From Pedobacter cryoconitis (GTDB taxonomy: Bacteria > Bacteroidota > Bacteroidia > Sphingobacteriales > Sphingobacteriaceae), in assembly GCF_014207135.1 (NCBI RefSeq), contig NZ_JACHCC010000001.1:248001-312000 (forward strand): a stretch of 64,000 bases of DNA. Direction: 5' to 3'. The notes beneath the pieces were generated by a model. The model was not told the origin of the DNA. It searched no databases and worked only from the letters and a program-made list of their open reading frames with translations. Position numbers and translations under genes: made by a program. Below, in pieces: positions 45,770 to 55,268 of this stretch. How positions within the stretch are numbered: position 1 is the first letter of the stretch; each line of letters opens with the position of its first letter.

Positions 45770-46801
45770 CTAATAATTATTGGCGTTTTTAAGGAACCAG
45801 TATAACCAAGGGATACGGATAAACATCAGCATACATAGCATAGTCGTGAAAAGAAACAGGTAAAGCATAAACCATTTTCTGGTATGCAATTTTTCTGAAC
45901 CCTGCACAGGAGAGTCATTCAGTAAGCCGATTCTCAGATACCAGGAAAAGAGCAGTGCAAAAAACGGAAAGCTGAGTAATAGTTCTATTCTGTCCTTAAT
46001 CAGGAATATTCCCATAAAAAAGGCACAGGTAATCGCATAGAAAAACATAGATACCAGCAGGCTGTTCTCTGTATAAAACTTGAAAGATCTGCGATACTGA
46101 CCGGCAACCAAGGGGTCTCCGATTACCCGGTATTCTGCAAAACGTTTGGTTGCCATTAAAAAGGCACCTCCCATCCAGTAAGCGATTACAATGCTGGCAG
46201 GGGGAAAAGTATTGATCCAGTTCAGGTCCCATTTGCTATCCGGAATGCCCAGAGCAGGAGAAAATATAAACCAGCCCAGACAGAAACGGATAGGATTATT
46301 AATGGATTCAGTAAGTACATCAAGAAATACCCTTTCTTTACTTCTGAATGGCCTTACATTATAGATCACCCCCATAAACAGAAAAAAAGCTGATAATAGC
46401 GTAAATTTATAAGAGATCAGCGAAGCCAGAAACAAACCTGTCAGCGCCATTAATGTGTATTCAAGATAGATTAGTCTGGGATTTACCTGATGAACCACCA
46501 GTGACCTTTTCTTTTTTAAAGGATGGAATTTATCAAAATCTGCATCCAGGTATTCATTAATTACATAGTTTGAAGAGGCAATCAGACAGGCACTCGCCAG
46601 TCCCAGAATGATTTTAAGCAGTAAATGGATATTGAGAGGGGTATTGAAAACCGAAAGGGCAAATAGCATCCCCGGGAACATAAACACATTTTTTACCCAG
46701 TTATCCGGGCGTGCAATAGCAATATAATCTTTTAAGACAGCTGTTTTTTTAAGAGGGATGTCGTTTTTCTGAGTAATATTGATAAGGGTTTGATTGTTCA
46801 C
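45770..46801 (-). CDS. UbiA family transferase, decaprenyl-phosphate phosphoribosyltransferase-like
   Basis: A 343-residue membrane protein of about nine helices. The first aspartate-rich motif is N82-E-Y-L-D86-A-D-F-D90, and a second acidic motif lies in F-L-D-V-L-T-E-S. R-P-D-N-W-V-K-N near the start and K-K-R-S-L-V after the first motif are typical of enzymes that join 5-phosphoribosyl diphosphate to polyprenyl phosphate (Rv3806c type). The start is GTG at 46801, overlapping the upstream HAD gene by 53 nt; no in-frame ATG precedes the first helix. Its product would be polyprenyl-phosphoryl-ribose-5-phosphate. Confidence 0.82.
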   Translation of the reverse strand: MNNQTLINITQKNDIPLKKTAVLKDYIAIARPDNWVKNVFMFPGMLFALSVFNTPLNIHLLLKIILGLASACLIASSNYVINEYLDADFDKFHPLKKKRSLVVHQVNPRLIYLEYTLMALTGLFLASLISYKFTLLSAFFLFMGVIYNVRPFRSKERVFLDVLTESINNPIRFCLGWFIFSPALGIPDSKWDLNWINTFPPASIVIAYWMGGAFLMATKRFAEYRVIGDPLVAGQYRRSFKFYTENSLLVSMFFYAITCAFFMGIFLIKDRIELLLSFPFFALLFSWYLRIGLLNDSPVQGSEKLHTRKWFMLYLFLFTTMLCMLMFIRIPWLYWFLKNANNY

Positions 46802-47438
46802 GATCTTTACAGTTTATGATGTTTTTTACATTTAAATAAGCTATGCCAGCATTAGCGGCACATTGACCATCTAGTTCATCTCTGTCCCCTATAAACAGAC
46901 ACTGCGAATTCAGTACTTTAAATGTTTGCATGATTTGAGAGAGAGCATTGGGATTTGGTTTCAGGCAGTTAACCTGGGGATCGGTAGAGGCGAGTACCAG
47001 ATCTGCTTTGATTTTCAGCTGATCCAGCTTTTGCACCGCTTTGTAATCCGAATAAATAACAATCTTGATATTCTTCTCCTTTAACAACTCCAGAAACGGA
47101 GGTATTTCCTGATAATAGCAGCTTAATAAATACCGATTTGGAAATTCGAAGATCCATTTTTCAATAACCTTTTTAATTTTTTCTATAGGAACATTTACTT
47201 TCTCAACACACCACTGGTATTGTTCATTCTCTAAATCCGTGCCACAATAGCCAGCTTTCTTTTCACGTTCCGAGCGGAAATGATACAGTATTAAAAGGTC
47301 TTTGATTTGCCATGGCCTGAGAAGGTAATAACCTAATAAAGCGAAGCGCATTTTTTTTCTTAACTTGGATTGGTTATACAATGTACCATCCACATCCAGA
47401 ATTAAAACTTTAAGATTTTCCCAGTTGATATTATTCAC
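46749..47438 (-). CDS. HAD superfamily hydrolase
   Basis: A 229-residue HAD phosphatase. Motif I is L-D-V-D-G-T (nucleophile Asp15, acid Asp17), motif II is V-I-Y-S-D-Y, and motif IV is F-I-G-D-R-D-E-L-D-G. It appears to start at GTG 47438. It overlaps the UbiA gene by 53 nt, so translation is probably coupled. It could remove the 5-phosphate from polyprenyl-phosphoryl-ribose-5-phosphate made by that enzyme. The substrate is an inference from the neighbour. Confidence 0.85.
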   Translation of the reverse strand: MNNINWENLKVLILDVDGTLYNQSKLRKKMRFALLGYYLLRPWQIKDLLILYHFRSEREKKAGYCGTDLENEQYQWCVEKVNVPIEKIKKVIEKWIFEFPNRYLLSCYYQEIPPFLELLKEKNIKIVIYSDYKAVQKLDQLKIKADLVLASTDPQVNCLKPNPNALSQIMQTFKVLNSQCLFIGDRDELDGQCAANAGIAYLNVKNIINCKDREQSNPYQYYSEKRHPS

Positions 47439-47483
47439 TCAGAACGATTTAAATATTATATAAATTTAATTATATTTTTACAG

Positions 47484-49115
47484 ATGAAGGTTTTTGACAG
47501 GAATAAAGAAAGATCTGGTCATTTGAGTAGCACCATGTTATGGTGTTATCTTTTGATTAGCACTGGTATTTTGCTACGGTTATTCTTCTTTTTTTATAAC
47601 CGGTCTTTGTGGATGGACGAAGTTTATCTTTCCAGCAGCCTGATTAAAATGAACTTTCAGGAGCTGGCTACCCAGACACTCGACTATCAGCAAAAGGCAC
47701 CAATCGGTGTTTTATGGATAGTGAAACTACTGGTTAATCTTTGGGGTACAAATGAAATGGTGCTGCGTTTATTTCCATTGCTTTGTGGTATAGTTTCGCT
47801 CTTTGTGTTTCTTCCCGTAGTTAAATATTTCCTTCGGCCAATGGGTGTCATTGTAGCAATAGGTATCCTGGCTCTGGCACCTCCATTGATTTTTCATAGT
47901 GTTGAGATTAAGCAGTATGCAACCGAGTTACTAGCTACAATATTGCTATTTTATCTTTATATCCGTTACAAGGATAAAAATACCATTCCCGCTTTATTTT
48001 TATGGGGTTTTTGGATTGCTGTAATTATCTGGTTCTCTTACTCCGCTTTATTTATTTTTGCCGGAATGATGACCGGGCTGGGGTGTAAATATCTCATCCG
48101 GCGGAACTGGAATACTATGTTCAGGCTCATGATCCCTGTTTGCTTAGGATTGTTTAGTTTTTTATTGAATTATGTGCTGTTTACACATAGACATGCAGAA
48201 TCAAAATGGATAGTCTACTGGTTTGATTTTTATCATAATTTCATGCCGTTCCCTCCCTTAAATAGGGGCGACTTACAATGGTATCCTGCTGCCCTTTATC
48301 ATTTGATAGACTATCCGCTGGGCTTAACCTGGAAATTTTACACCGGTAATTCTGCGCTGCTGAAAATGATTTTTAAATTCCCCTGGATCCCAATTTTTTG
48401 TCTGTTCTATGGTTTATGGTTGTTTTATAAAGAGCGAAGAGATTTTTTGATTTTGTTATTTCCATTTCTCTTTGTTTTTCTGGCTTCTGCACTTAAATTA
48501 TATCCGCTGAATGAAAGGTTCTGGGTCTTTATCAGTCCTCTGCTAATTATTTTCATTGCCAGGGCAGCAGATGAGAGCAGTTTATTCGCAGCAGGTTATA
48601 AGCTGCGAAACCTGGTGCCTGTATTACTGTTAGCCGGGCCACTTTACGGCAGTTTATTTTTCCTGATTCATCCCGATGAGTTTATCATTCATAAAAGATC
48701 TTTTGAGCGTGAGGCACTGAGTTTTGTAGACAGCAGATTCAGACCGGGCGATATCGTCTATGTTTACTGGAATAATCTGCCGGGTTATCGGTTTTACCAC
48801 AATACCCACCCTTATAAATTTACAGCCATGGAGGGAAAGGATTATCGTTTGGTTTCTACTTCATATCCAGACTACCTCACTCATCTGGGGGAAGATTTTA
48901 ATTCTTTTAAAGGAAAAAAGAGAGTCTGGTTGATCTATAATGATTTTTATCATACCGATATAGGCGATAAAATTGATCAGCCGGCCTGGTATTATCTGAA
49001 GGACAAGAATCCTACAGATAGATTGTTGACTTATTTCTCGAATTTGGGTGAGAATACCCCAGTTTATAATTCTTTCGATATAAAAGTTGTACTAGTTACA
49101 TTAAAACCACATTAA
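47484..49115 (+). CDS. GT-C family membrane glycosyltransferase (ArnT/PMT-like)
   Basis: A 543-residue protein with about ten membrane helices in the N-terminal two thirds and a C-terminal periplasmic domain. The first external loop has W-M-D-E (Asp45-Glu46), the catalytic acidic pair of polyprenyl-phosphate-dependent GT-C enzymes. It uses lipid-phosphate sugars as donors outside the cytoplasm. It is divergent from the HAD/UbiA/GMC operon with only 45 nt between, so a polyprenyl-phosphoryl pentose made by that operon is a natural donor. An AT-rich spacer contains the promoters. Confidence 0.83.
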   Translation: MKVFDRNKERSGHLSSTMLWCYLLISTGILLRLFFFFYNRSLWMDEVYLSSSLIKMNFQELATQTLDYQQKAPIGVLWIVKLLVNLWGTNEMVLRLFPLLCGIVSLFVFLPVVKYFLRPMGVIVAIGILALAPPLIFHSVEIKQYATELLATILLFYLYIRYKDKNTIPALFLWGFWIAVIIWFSYSALFIFAGMMTGLGCKYLIRRNWNTMFRLMIPVCLGLFSFLLNYVLFTHRHAESKWIVYWFDFYHNFMPFPPLNRGDLQWYPAALYHLIDYPLGLTWKFYTGNSALLKMIFKFPWIPIFCLFYGLWLFYKERRDFLILLFPFLFVFLASALKLYPLNERFWVFISPLLIIFIARAADESSLFAAGYKLRNLVPVLLLAGPLYGSLFFLIHPDEFIIHKRSFEREALSFVDSRFRPGDIVYVYWNNLPGYRFYHNTHPYKFTAMEGKDYRLVSTSYPDYLTHLGEDFNSFKGKKRVWLIYNDFYHTDIGDKIDQPAWYYLKDKNPTDRLLTYFSNLGENTPVYNSFDIKVVLVTLKPH

Positions 49116-49339
49116 AGTTGACAGATTATTGTTAACTTAATGGAAAATAAAACAACTTACAGGGGGTTCTAAATCTGATTTATCTTAAGTCTTAAAGTTA
49201 ACCATCAGATTCTCAGGTAGAATAAATACCCTTAAAAAAACATTTACAGATTAATAATTATATAGGATTAAGATTATATTAGGGCGCTTTTTTGGATTAT
49301 GATTTGATTATCCATACAGAGGAATTTTTTTTATTAAAT

Positions 49340-50209
49340 ATGCGTATAGCACATATTATTGTCGCTCATAAAAATCCAGCTCAGTTAGAAAAATTGATCA
49401 GGGCCATGTACCATCCGGATTTTGACTTTTATATCCATCTGGATAAGAAGGTTGATATTGGGCCTTTTGAATATTTAAAAGAGGTTCCGCGGGTACATTT
49501 TATTAAAGACAGAACGGTTTGTAACTGGGGTGGATTTAGTCTTGTTGAAGCTGTCATTAAATCTATCGACGAGATACGGAAGACAGGGATTGCTTATGAC
49601 TTTGTCAACCTGATGAGTGGACAGGATTATCCGATAAAAAAAGTTGATGAAATTTATAATTTCTTTGATGAAAGGCTGGGGTATTCCTTTATTTCCTATG
49701 ATAGTTCGAGAGAAACACAATGGTGGAAAGAGGCAGAGAAGCGTTATAAGACTTTCCATTTTACTGATATGGATTTCAAAGGAAAGTATGTCATTCAGCG
49801 AATAGCCAATAAAATCATTCCTAACAGAAAATTTCCCGTATCTCTTAACTTATACGGAGGAAACAGATCTTGCTGGTGGACAATTTCTTTTGAATGTGCA
49901 CTTTACTTGTCAGCCTTTTTCAAGGCTAATCCTAAAATGATTAATTTCCTAAGACTGACCTGGGGTTGTGACGAATTTATCATAGCTACTATTCTGATGA
50001 ACTCCCCTTATCAGGATAAGATAGTCAATGAAAACTACCGGTTTATAGACTGGTCAGCAGGCGAAGCACATCCTAAAGTTTTTACAGAAAGTGATTATGC
50101 CAATATCATAGATTCATCGATGTTATTTGCCCGGAAATTTGACCTGGATATTGATGCAAAAGTTATCGGACTTCTGGATGCTAATGTCTTAGCGGTGAAG
50201 CCTGACTGA
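49340..50209 (+). CDS. GT14 (core-2/I-branching) family glycosyltransferase
   Basis: A 289-residue enzyme of the core-2/I-branching beta-1,6-N-acetylglucosaminyltransferase family. It begins I-A-H-I-I-V-A-H-K-N-P and shows Y-I-H-L-D-K-K, L-M-S-G-Q-D-Y-P-I and W-W-T-I-S, all typical. The frame is open to a TTG at 49292; the ATG at 49340 places the first strand correctly. Bacterial members are soluble or weakly membrane-bound and add GlcNAc or xylose branches. Its end overlaps the convergent acyltransferase gene by 21 nt. Confidence 0.88.
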   Translation: MRIAHIIVAHKNPAQLEKLIRAMYHPDFDFYIHLDKKVDIGPFEYLKEVPRVHFIKDRTVCNWGGFSLVEAVIKSIDEIRKTGIAYDFVNLMSGQDYPIKKVDEIYNFFDERLGYSFISYDSSRETQWWKEAEKRYKTFHFTDMDFKGKYVIQRIANKIIPNRKFPVSLNLYGGNRSCWWTISFECALYLSAFFKANPKMINFLRLTWGCDEFIIATILMNSPYQDKIVNENYRFIDWSAGEAHPKVFTESDYANIIDSSMLFARKFDLDIDAKVIGLLDANVLAVKPD

Positions 50210-51277
50210 TAAAGATTTATAAGATCTGAGTACCCATGGCTGGAAGCTGATTTCCAGGAAATAGGAGAAGATGAAGATGATTATAAACTTGAACAGCGTA
50301 AGCAAATAAATATTCTCTATAAAAGGTACATTAAGTAACAGAATCGGGAAATGAATGACGTATAAGGCATAAGAAATAGGAGAGAACCTGGCAAACCATC
50401 CGAACAGAGAATTGAATTTATACAAATTAAATTTCCACCAGATCAAACCGAGAATCAGCAGGATAAAGGCTTCCACGAAATTATAAAGATAGACAGTAAC
50501 AGGATAGTCTGCATTGACTTCTGCAAGTGTTTTATGATCAAAACATATTGCTTTAACGACAGGTAAGCCCATTACTAATGACATCACCAGTAAACTGATG
50601 AGGACTGGCTTCAGGTTATGGAAACTGAAATTGCCTTTTTCAAGATAGATCTCCGCACAATAGAATCCAGACCACCATAATAAGAAGAAATTCAAAATCA
50701 GCAGGAAGTGTGAGGGACTGTAAAGGAACCCTGTCCAGGATATGGCCGATAAGCCCAGCATCCAGTAAATATCTTTGATGATCAATTGTTTTTTGTACTT
50801 CCTGAACAGGAGATATAAAGGGAAGAAAAGCATATAAAACCACCATTCATAACCTAGTGACCAGAGCGGGAGATTCCCCAGGAAAGCCGGGACATTTACT
50901 GGTGGTTCGCCTTGAATCCTTTGTAGCTGAAAAATATTAGCCAGGAGCGATTTGAAGTCGGTATAGGAAAAGATATACCCATTCAGATAAAAAACTACAG
51001 CAGAAATCAGAAAGGTAACCAGAAGGATGGGGTAGATTCTTAAAAATCTTTTACTGAAATAGGTGTAAAAGTCCATTTCTTTATTCTTGGCCATTGCCAG
51101 ACAGATCACAAATCCAGAAAGCAGAAAGAACACCAGGACTGCTTCTCTTCCAAAATAGAAAAAGAGGGTGACCGATGCTGGTGTTACCTGGTCAAGTGGA
51201 GTAAATAAAATAAAGTGATGGATCAGGATGTAAAGGGCTACAAAACCACGTATAGCCTCAAGTTTAAGAATTCTCAT
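50189..51277 (-). CDS. Acyltransferase 3 (OafA-like) membrane protein
   Basis: A 362-residue integral membrane acyltransferase with about ten helices. The N-terminal R-G-F-V-A-L-Y-I-L-I-H-H motif contains the essential His, and the R-F-L-R-I-Y-P motif follows. Such proteins O-acetylate or otherwise acylate surface polysaccharides across the inner membrane. It is single on its strand within the polysaccharide locus and overlaps the GT14 gene tail to tail. Confidence 0.9.
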   Translation of the reverse strand: MRILKLEAIRGFVALYILIHHFILFTPLDQVTPASVTLFFYFGREAVLVFFLLSGFVICLAMAKNKEMDFYTYFSKRFLRIYPILLVTFLISAVVFYLNGYIFSYTDFKSLLANIFQLQRIQGEPPVNVPAFLGNLPLWSLGYEWWFYMLFFPLYLLFRKYKKQLIIKDIYWMLGLSAISWTGFLYSPSHFLLILNFFLLWWSGFYCAEIYLEKGNFSFHNLKPVLISLLVMSLVMGLPVVKAICFDHKTLAEVNADYPVTVYLYNFVEAFILLILGLIWWKFNLYKFNSLFGWFARFSPISYALYVIHFPILLLNVPFIENIYLLTLFKFIIIFIFSYFLEISFQPWVLRSYKSLSVRLHR

Positions 51278-51513
51278 GCCGAGCGTAAAATTCGGGCTAA
51301 ATTATATATAATTTGTTGTTAATTATTACCCTTTCGGGAGATTTGGTGCCTTTGGCTTGACTTTTGGTAAGAGGAGGTAGAATGATTTTAAATGAATTGG
51401 TTTTGTTGATTATTGAGGTTTCATCGAAAAGCGCTGGTCAAAGGTGGTTTTTCCTGAATTTTATCGCATCTTCACCCTTATATTAAAAAGCTTTGAGCAA
51501 CCTGCAATAGTCT

Positions 51514-52878
51514 ATGTCCTTTATAAAAAAAATATTATCCTCATTTAAGAATATACACTTTCAATCTTTGCTTGGGAATGGTGTAATGGCAATCTTTGGA
51601 ATGGTTACCATTGCTATTCTGTACCGGGCGCTTTCAGTAAAGGATATTGGTGTGTACGTATTCTTTATGACCATACTGGGTTTAATTGATACCCTCAGGT
51701 CTGGGTTCTTAACCAATTCCTTTATCAAGTTCTACTCAGGCACCGAAAAAGACAGAGCCCAGGAAGTCGCAGGTTCGGCATGGGGGCTGGCTTTACTGAT
51801 TACCGGGGGATCAATCCTGATTAATATTCCTACCTATATTTTCTCCAGTTATATCACTAATGAAGGAATGATCCTGTTCCTGAAATACTTTTCATTAATC
51901 TCACTGGCAACTTTACCTTCATTTATGGCCAATCTGGTCGTACAGGGAGATAAAAGATTTGACAGGTTGTTATGGCTGCGGTTAATTAACCAGTTTCTTT
52001 TTACAGGTATAGTGATTACCCTGACAGTATTAAAGCTTTCTACGCTTAAAACAATTATATTAACTTATATCTTCTCTAATCTTATTGCCAGTTTGGCCTC
52101 GATGTTCCTGGGATGGACAATGATTGGGACGATCACTAAGTTTACTAAAAAAACGTTTCTTGAGCTCTTTCATTTTGGAAAATATAGTGTGGGAACAAGT
52201 GTAAGCTCGAACCTTTTTAAGGTTACTGATACATTCTTTATCAATTTCTTTTTGGGCCCTGCCGCACTGGCAGTTTACAATTTAGGTGGAAGATTGCTTC
52301 AGATCATTGAAATCCCTCTTCTGAGTTTTGCGGCTTCAGGTATGCCAAGTTTATCGGGGTATTATAACAGGGGGCAGAAACAAGAAATGATGTATGTGAT
52401 GCAGAAACTTGTAGGTATGCTTTCGGTAGCGATTTTTGTTATTGCAGTGGGCTCTATTATTTTTGCGGAGCCTATTATTCTGCTGATTGGTGGTGAGAAA
52501 TACCTGCATACTGAAGCACCAAACCTGTTCAGGATATTTATGAGCATGGCGATTTTATATCCGGCGGACCGCTTCTTTGCGTTGACACTTGATGTCATTC
52601 ATAAACCGAAAATAAACTTCTATAAAATATTGGTGATGCTGGTGGTTAACCTGTTGGGTGACTATTTCGGACTGATGATTTTCAAATCTGTTTATTCTAT
52701 CGTGTTTGCTAATATTTTGCCTATTTTAGTTGCTATTATCATCGCTTATGTTCCATTGAACAAATACTCTAAATTTAACTTCTGGCACATCTATGTGGTT
52801 GGTTATAAGGAAGTAATTTTATTTGTTAAACAAATTTATACAACCCTGACGGGGAAAGAAAAACCTGTAAATAATTAA
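51514..52878 (+). CDS. Wzx-like oligosaccharide flippase
   Basis: A 454-residue MOP-superfamily flippase with 12 or more helices, opening with N-G-V-M-A-I-F-G-M-V-T-I-A-I-L-Y-R-A. It should carry lipid-linked repeat units across the inner membrane for the Wzy-like polymerase at 34026. A GT8 gene follows after 18 nt on the same strand. Confidence 0.87.
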   Translation: MSFIKKILSSFKNIHFQSLLGNGVMAIFGMVTIAILYRALSVKDIGVYVFFMTILGLIDTLRSGFLTNSFIKFYSGTEKDRAQEVAGSAWGLALLITGGSILINIPTYIFSSYITNEGMILFLKYFSLISLATLPSFMANLVVQGDKRFDRLLWLRLINQFLFTGIVITLTVLKLSTLKTIILTYIFSNLIASLASMFLGWTMIGTITKFTKKTFLELFHFGKYSVGTSVSSNLFKVTDTFFINFFLGPAALAVYNLGGRLLQIIEIPLLSFAASGMPSLSGYYNRGQKQEMMYVMQKLVGMLSVAIFVIAVGSIIFAEPIILLIGGEKYLHTEAPNLFRIFMSMAILYPADRFFALTLDVIHKPKINFYKILVMLVVNLLGDYFGLMIFKSVYSIVFANILPILVAIIIAYVPLNKYSKFNFWHIYVVGYKEVILFVKQIYTTLTGKEKPVNN

Positions 52879-52896
52879 GAATTTATCATTCTTTAT

Positions 52897-53781
52897 ATGA
52901 ATAAAAATAATAATATTTCCATAGTTGTAGCAAGTGATAATCATTATGCTATACTCATCGCGGCATTATTGAAATCAATTGATTTAAATCATAAAACTGA
53001 AGAACATATTGATTTTCATATTATCGATGACGGTATCTCTGCGAAGTTTAAAACTCAGCTGAATTCTATCGTTGATCCGGCGAGGATAACGATAAAATGG
53101 TTCAAGAGTAAGGAAATTATTCCGGCGGATATTGTTATTCCAGTGGATAGCTCTGCATTTCCGTTAACAGTTTATCTGCGTGTCTTCTCTCCTTATGTAG
53201 TTGACCAGGATGTAGATAAATTAATCTACCTTGATGTAGATACTATTGTTCAGGATGATATCTCTAAACTATGGCATACTTCTTTGGGAGACTATACTGT
53301 TGGAGCTATCCAGGATGTAGGTAAAACTGTAGATTGTCAATGGGGTGGGATTCCAAATCACCTTGAACTCGGGCTTGCGCCTGATACGAAATATTTCAAT
53401 TCGGGAGTGCTGATGATTAATGCGAAAAAATGGCGTGAAGAGCAGATCTCTGGCCAGGTGATTAAAGCATTAAGTACTTACAAGGAACATGTAAGGTTAG
53501 CAGATCAGTATGGTTTGAACGTTGTCCTGGCCAATAAGTGGAAAGAACTGGATCCAAACTGGAACTGGTTCGCCTTTGCAGATAATGATAGTCCGTCTAT
53601 TGTTCACTTTTTAGATATCAAGCCAATTTTTACGTCTTATAATTCTAAAGAAGTTTACAGACAGGAGTTCTTCAGATATCTTTCATTGACGCCCTGGAAG
53701 AACTTCAAACCAATCAGCGGTAATCAGCGACATTTCAGAAAAATATATAATAAGATTAAGAAAGTGTTCCTGAAAATGTAA
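52897..53781 (+). CDS. GT8 family glycosyltransferase
   Basis: A 294-residue retaining GT-A enzyme. It has the GT8 start I-V-V-A-S-D-N-H-Y, the D-V-D metal motif (Y-L-D-V-D-T-I), Y-F-N-S-G-V-L-M-I-N and the D-Q-Y-G-L-N-V-V-L segment. It probably adds galactose or glucose to the repeat unit. It lies after the flippase gene; a long imperfect hairpin and a strong terminator follow. Confidence 0.9.
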   Translation: MNKNNNISIVVASDNHYAILIAALLKSIDLNHKTEEHIDFHIIDDGISAKFKTQLNSIVDPARITIKWFKSKEIIPADIVIPVDSSAFPLTVYLRVFSPYVVDQDVDKLIYLDVDTIVQDDISKLWHTSLGDYTVGAIQDVGKTVDCQWGGIPNHLELGLAPDTKYFNSGVLMINAKKWREEQISGQVIKALSTYKEHVRLADQYGLNVVLANKWKELDPNWNWFAFADNDSPSIVHFLDIKPIFTSYNSKEVYRQEFFRYLSLTPWKNFKPISGNQRHFRKIYNKIKKVFLKM

Positions 53782-53797
53782 TTACTTCTTCTTATCG

Positions 53798-53885
53798 TTT
53801 TAAACAATATGGTATGCAGTAATATTGGCCGGGTAGCTTTGAAGGAAGCTACATGCCAAATTACTGCATATCATATTGTTTAAAA
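53798..53885. repeat. Long imperfect inverted repeat (hairpin)
   Basis: Arms 53798-53829 and 53855-53885 are complementary over about 31 nt apart from one 1-nt bulge and one mismatch. The 25-nt loop holds a second 7-bp hairpin (53833-53839 with 53846-53852). The arms start with TTTTAAACAATATG. It lies 16 nt after the GT8 stop and 11 nt before a terminator, so it would be transcribed as a strong stem in the 3' end of the flippase/GT8 mRNA. No coding potential is seen. Confidence 0.8.
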
Positions 53886-53896
53886 TCACAGGATAT

Positions 53897-53929
53897 AAAA
53901 AAGGCGGATCATTTTGATCCGCCTTTTTT
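53897..53929. terminator. Bidirectional terminator
   Basis: A perfect 15-bp stem (53897-53911 with 53915-53929, core GGCGGATCA) and 3-nt loop, with A and T runs forming the ends of the stem. It separates the GT8 gene from the convergent beta-helix lipoprotein gene. Confidence 0.93.
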
Positions 53930-53993
53930 AATATAAGATAGTCTGTCAGTAAAACTAGCTGTTTGAACGTTTTTAAACTCCTTACAACGATTT

Positions 53994-55268
53994 TTATGGC
54001 TGAATGGTTAAGTTGTTCTCATTTGATATTCCGGCAGCCTGTGCAGTCGCAAAGTATAAGTTATTGGTAAGTATAGGTACGGTTACCGATTGCTGATTAA
54101 CGATATTACTTGTTGGATTAGGGGCAGGGAAATTAAATCCTGTATTGTTATATACCTCACATTTTCCACCAAATAGATTATAAACATCTACCACAACACC
54201 TACCCAGTCTTTACTCAGGTCAAGATCCCCGCAGATATTATTGTAAACCTTACAGTTTGAATAGGTTGTTTGTCCCGGAGCCATCTCATCTGCAAAGGAC
54301 TGTGTTTCAAAAGCAGAATATTTCCTCGAATTAACAACTGTGTTGCTGTAGATTAATACATCTTTTGGTGTAGTGCCTAAACTTCTGGCCCAAGCTCTGA
54401 TTGCATTTCCCTGATGATTAGTCACTAAATTATGATGGAATGATCCGCTTCCCTTAATAGTGAAGATACCATTGTGGTTATTGTTGTTCTTATTGATATT
54501 GGTTACCGTATTATGGTGGATATTGTAATTATCAGCGTTGCCGACAAAAATAACGTTACCGCAGTCAGAATTCTGGAAGTTCAGATAAGCAATCTCCAGA
54601 TTTTTGATTACTCCGGTAACTACACCATTCGCAACACCTCCGTCCATCTGAAGAAATGGGGCAGTATTATTACAGTCTATATTCAGGAATTTAAGGTTAT
54701 TGCAATAAGAAGTAGGATCTCCGGCATTATAGACTTGTTGTGAGTTGTTATAGAAAACTACATAGTCCCCAATGTTCTTGAAAGAGAAGTTCTGTATCGT
54801 CAGATCATGAACTACACCGGAAATGATAATTGACCTGTGTTGCGCGTTGTCCCTGGATACAAATCCTCTGGAAATCCCCGATGTTCCTGCTCCTGATATA
54901 GTCAGATTACTGACGTTAGTTAAAGTGATATGGTCATTACTGCCGGCAATCTCTACCAGACCATCATTCTGTATTGTCACAATCCCCGAAACATTGATGT
55001 TTCTGATATTGATACTGCTGTAGACACCGCTTTTGATCTTAATAAGATCATTTGTTTTTACCCCCAGGGTACTTCCATCAACAGTCAGGTCCCCAGACCC
55101 TGTCCCGAGATTCAATACCCGGCTACCGATTACTGGTGGTGTCGTCGTCGTGTCTCCTGGCTTAGGTACTGGTGGTACCGTGGTTGTTCCTCCATCAGTT
55201 TTTTTACAAGCGGTAAAAATGATTAAGAATAAAATTGGGAGCGTGAGTAATTTTAAAGTTTTCTTCAT
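53994..55268 (-). CDS. Parallel beta-helix lipoprotein
   Basis: A 424-residue surface lipoprotein. A signal peptide with lipobox (F-T-A-C, Cys21) is followed by a Thr/Pro-rich tether and then repeated short strands rich in N, V and I (for example I-H-H-N-T-V-T-N-I and V-Y-N-N-I-C-G), the pattern of right-handed parallel beta-helix (pectate-lyase-like) proteins. Polysaccharide lyases, epimerases and polymer-binding proteins share this fold. Its place in the locus suggests action on the exopolysaccharide. No catalytic residues can be assigned with confidence. Confidence 0.8.
   Translation of the reverse strand: MKKTLKLLTLPILFLIIFTACKKTDGGTTTVPPVPKPGDTTTTPPVIGSRVLNLGTGSGDLTVDGSTLGVKTNDLIKIKSGVYSSINIRNINVSGIVTIQNDGLVEIAGSNDHITLTNVSNLTISGAGTSGISRGFVSRDNAQHRSIIISGVVHDLTIQNFSFKNIGDYVVFYNNSQQVYNAGDPTSYCNNLKFLNIDCNNTAPFLQMDGGVANGVVTGVIKNLEIAYLNFQNSDCGNVIFVGNADNYNIHHNTVTNINKNNNNHNGIFTIKGSGSFHHNLVTNHQGNAIRAWARSLGTTPKDVLIYSNTVVNSRKYSAFETQSFADEMAPGQTTYSNCKVYNNICGDLDLSKDWVGVVVDVYNLFGGKCEVYNNTGFNFPAPNPTSNIVNQQSVTVPILTNNLYFATAQAAGISNENNLTIQP

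Noticed and set aside
49116..49339. Search for a JUMPstart/ops element in the polysaccharide locus spacers
   Set aside because: No GGCGGTAGC-like sequence was found in this or other intergenic regions of the locus.
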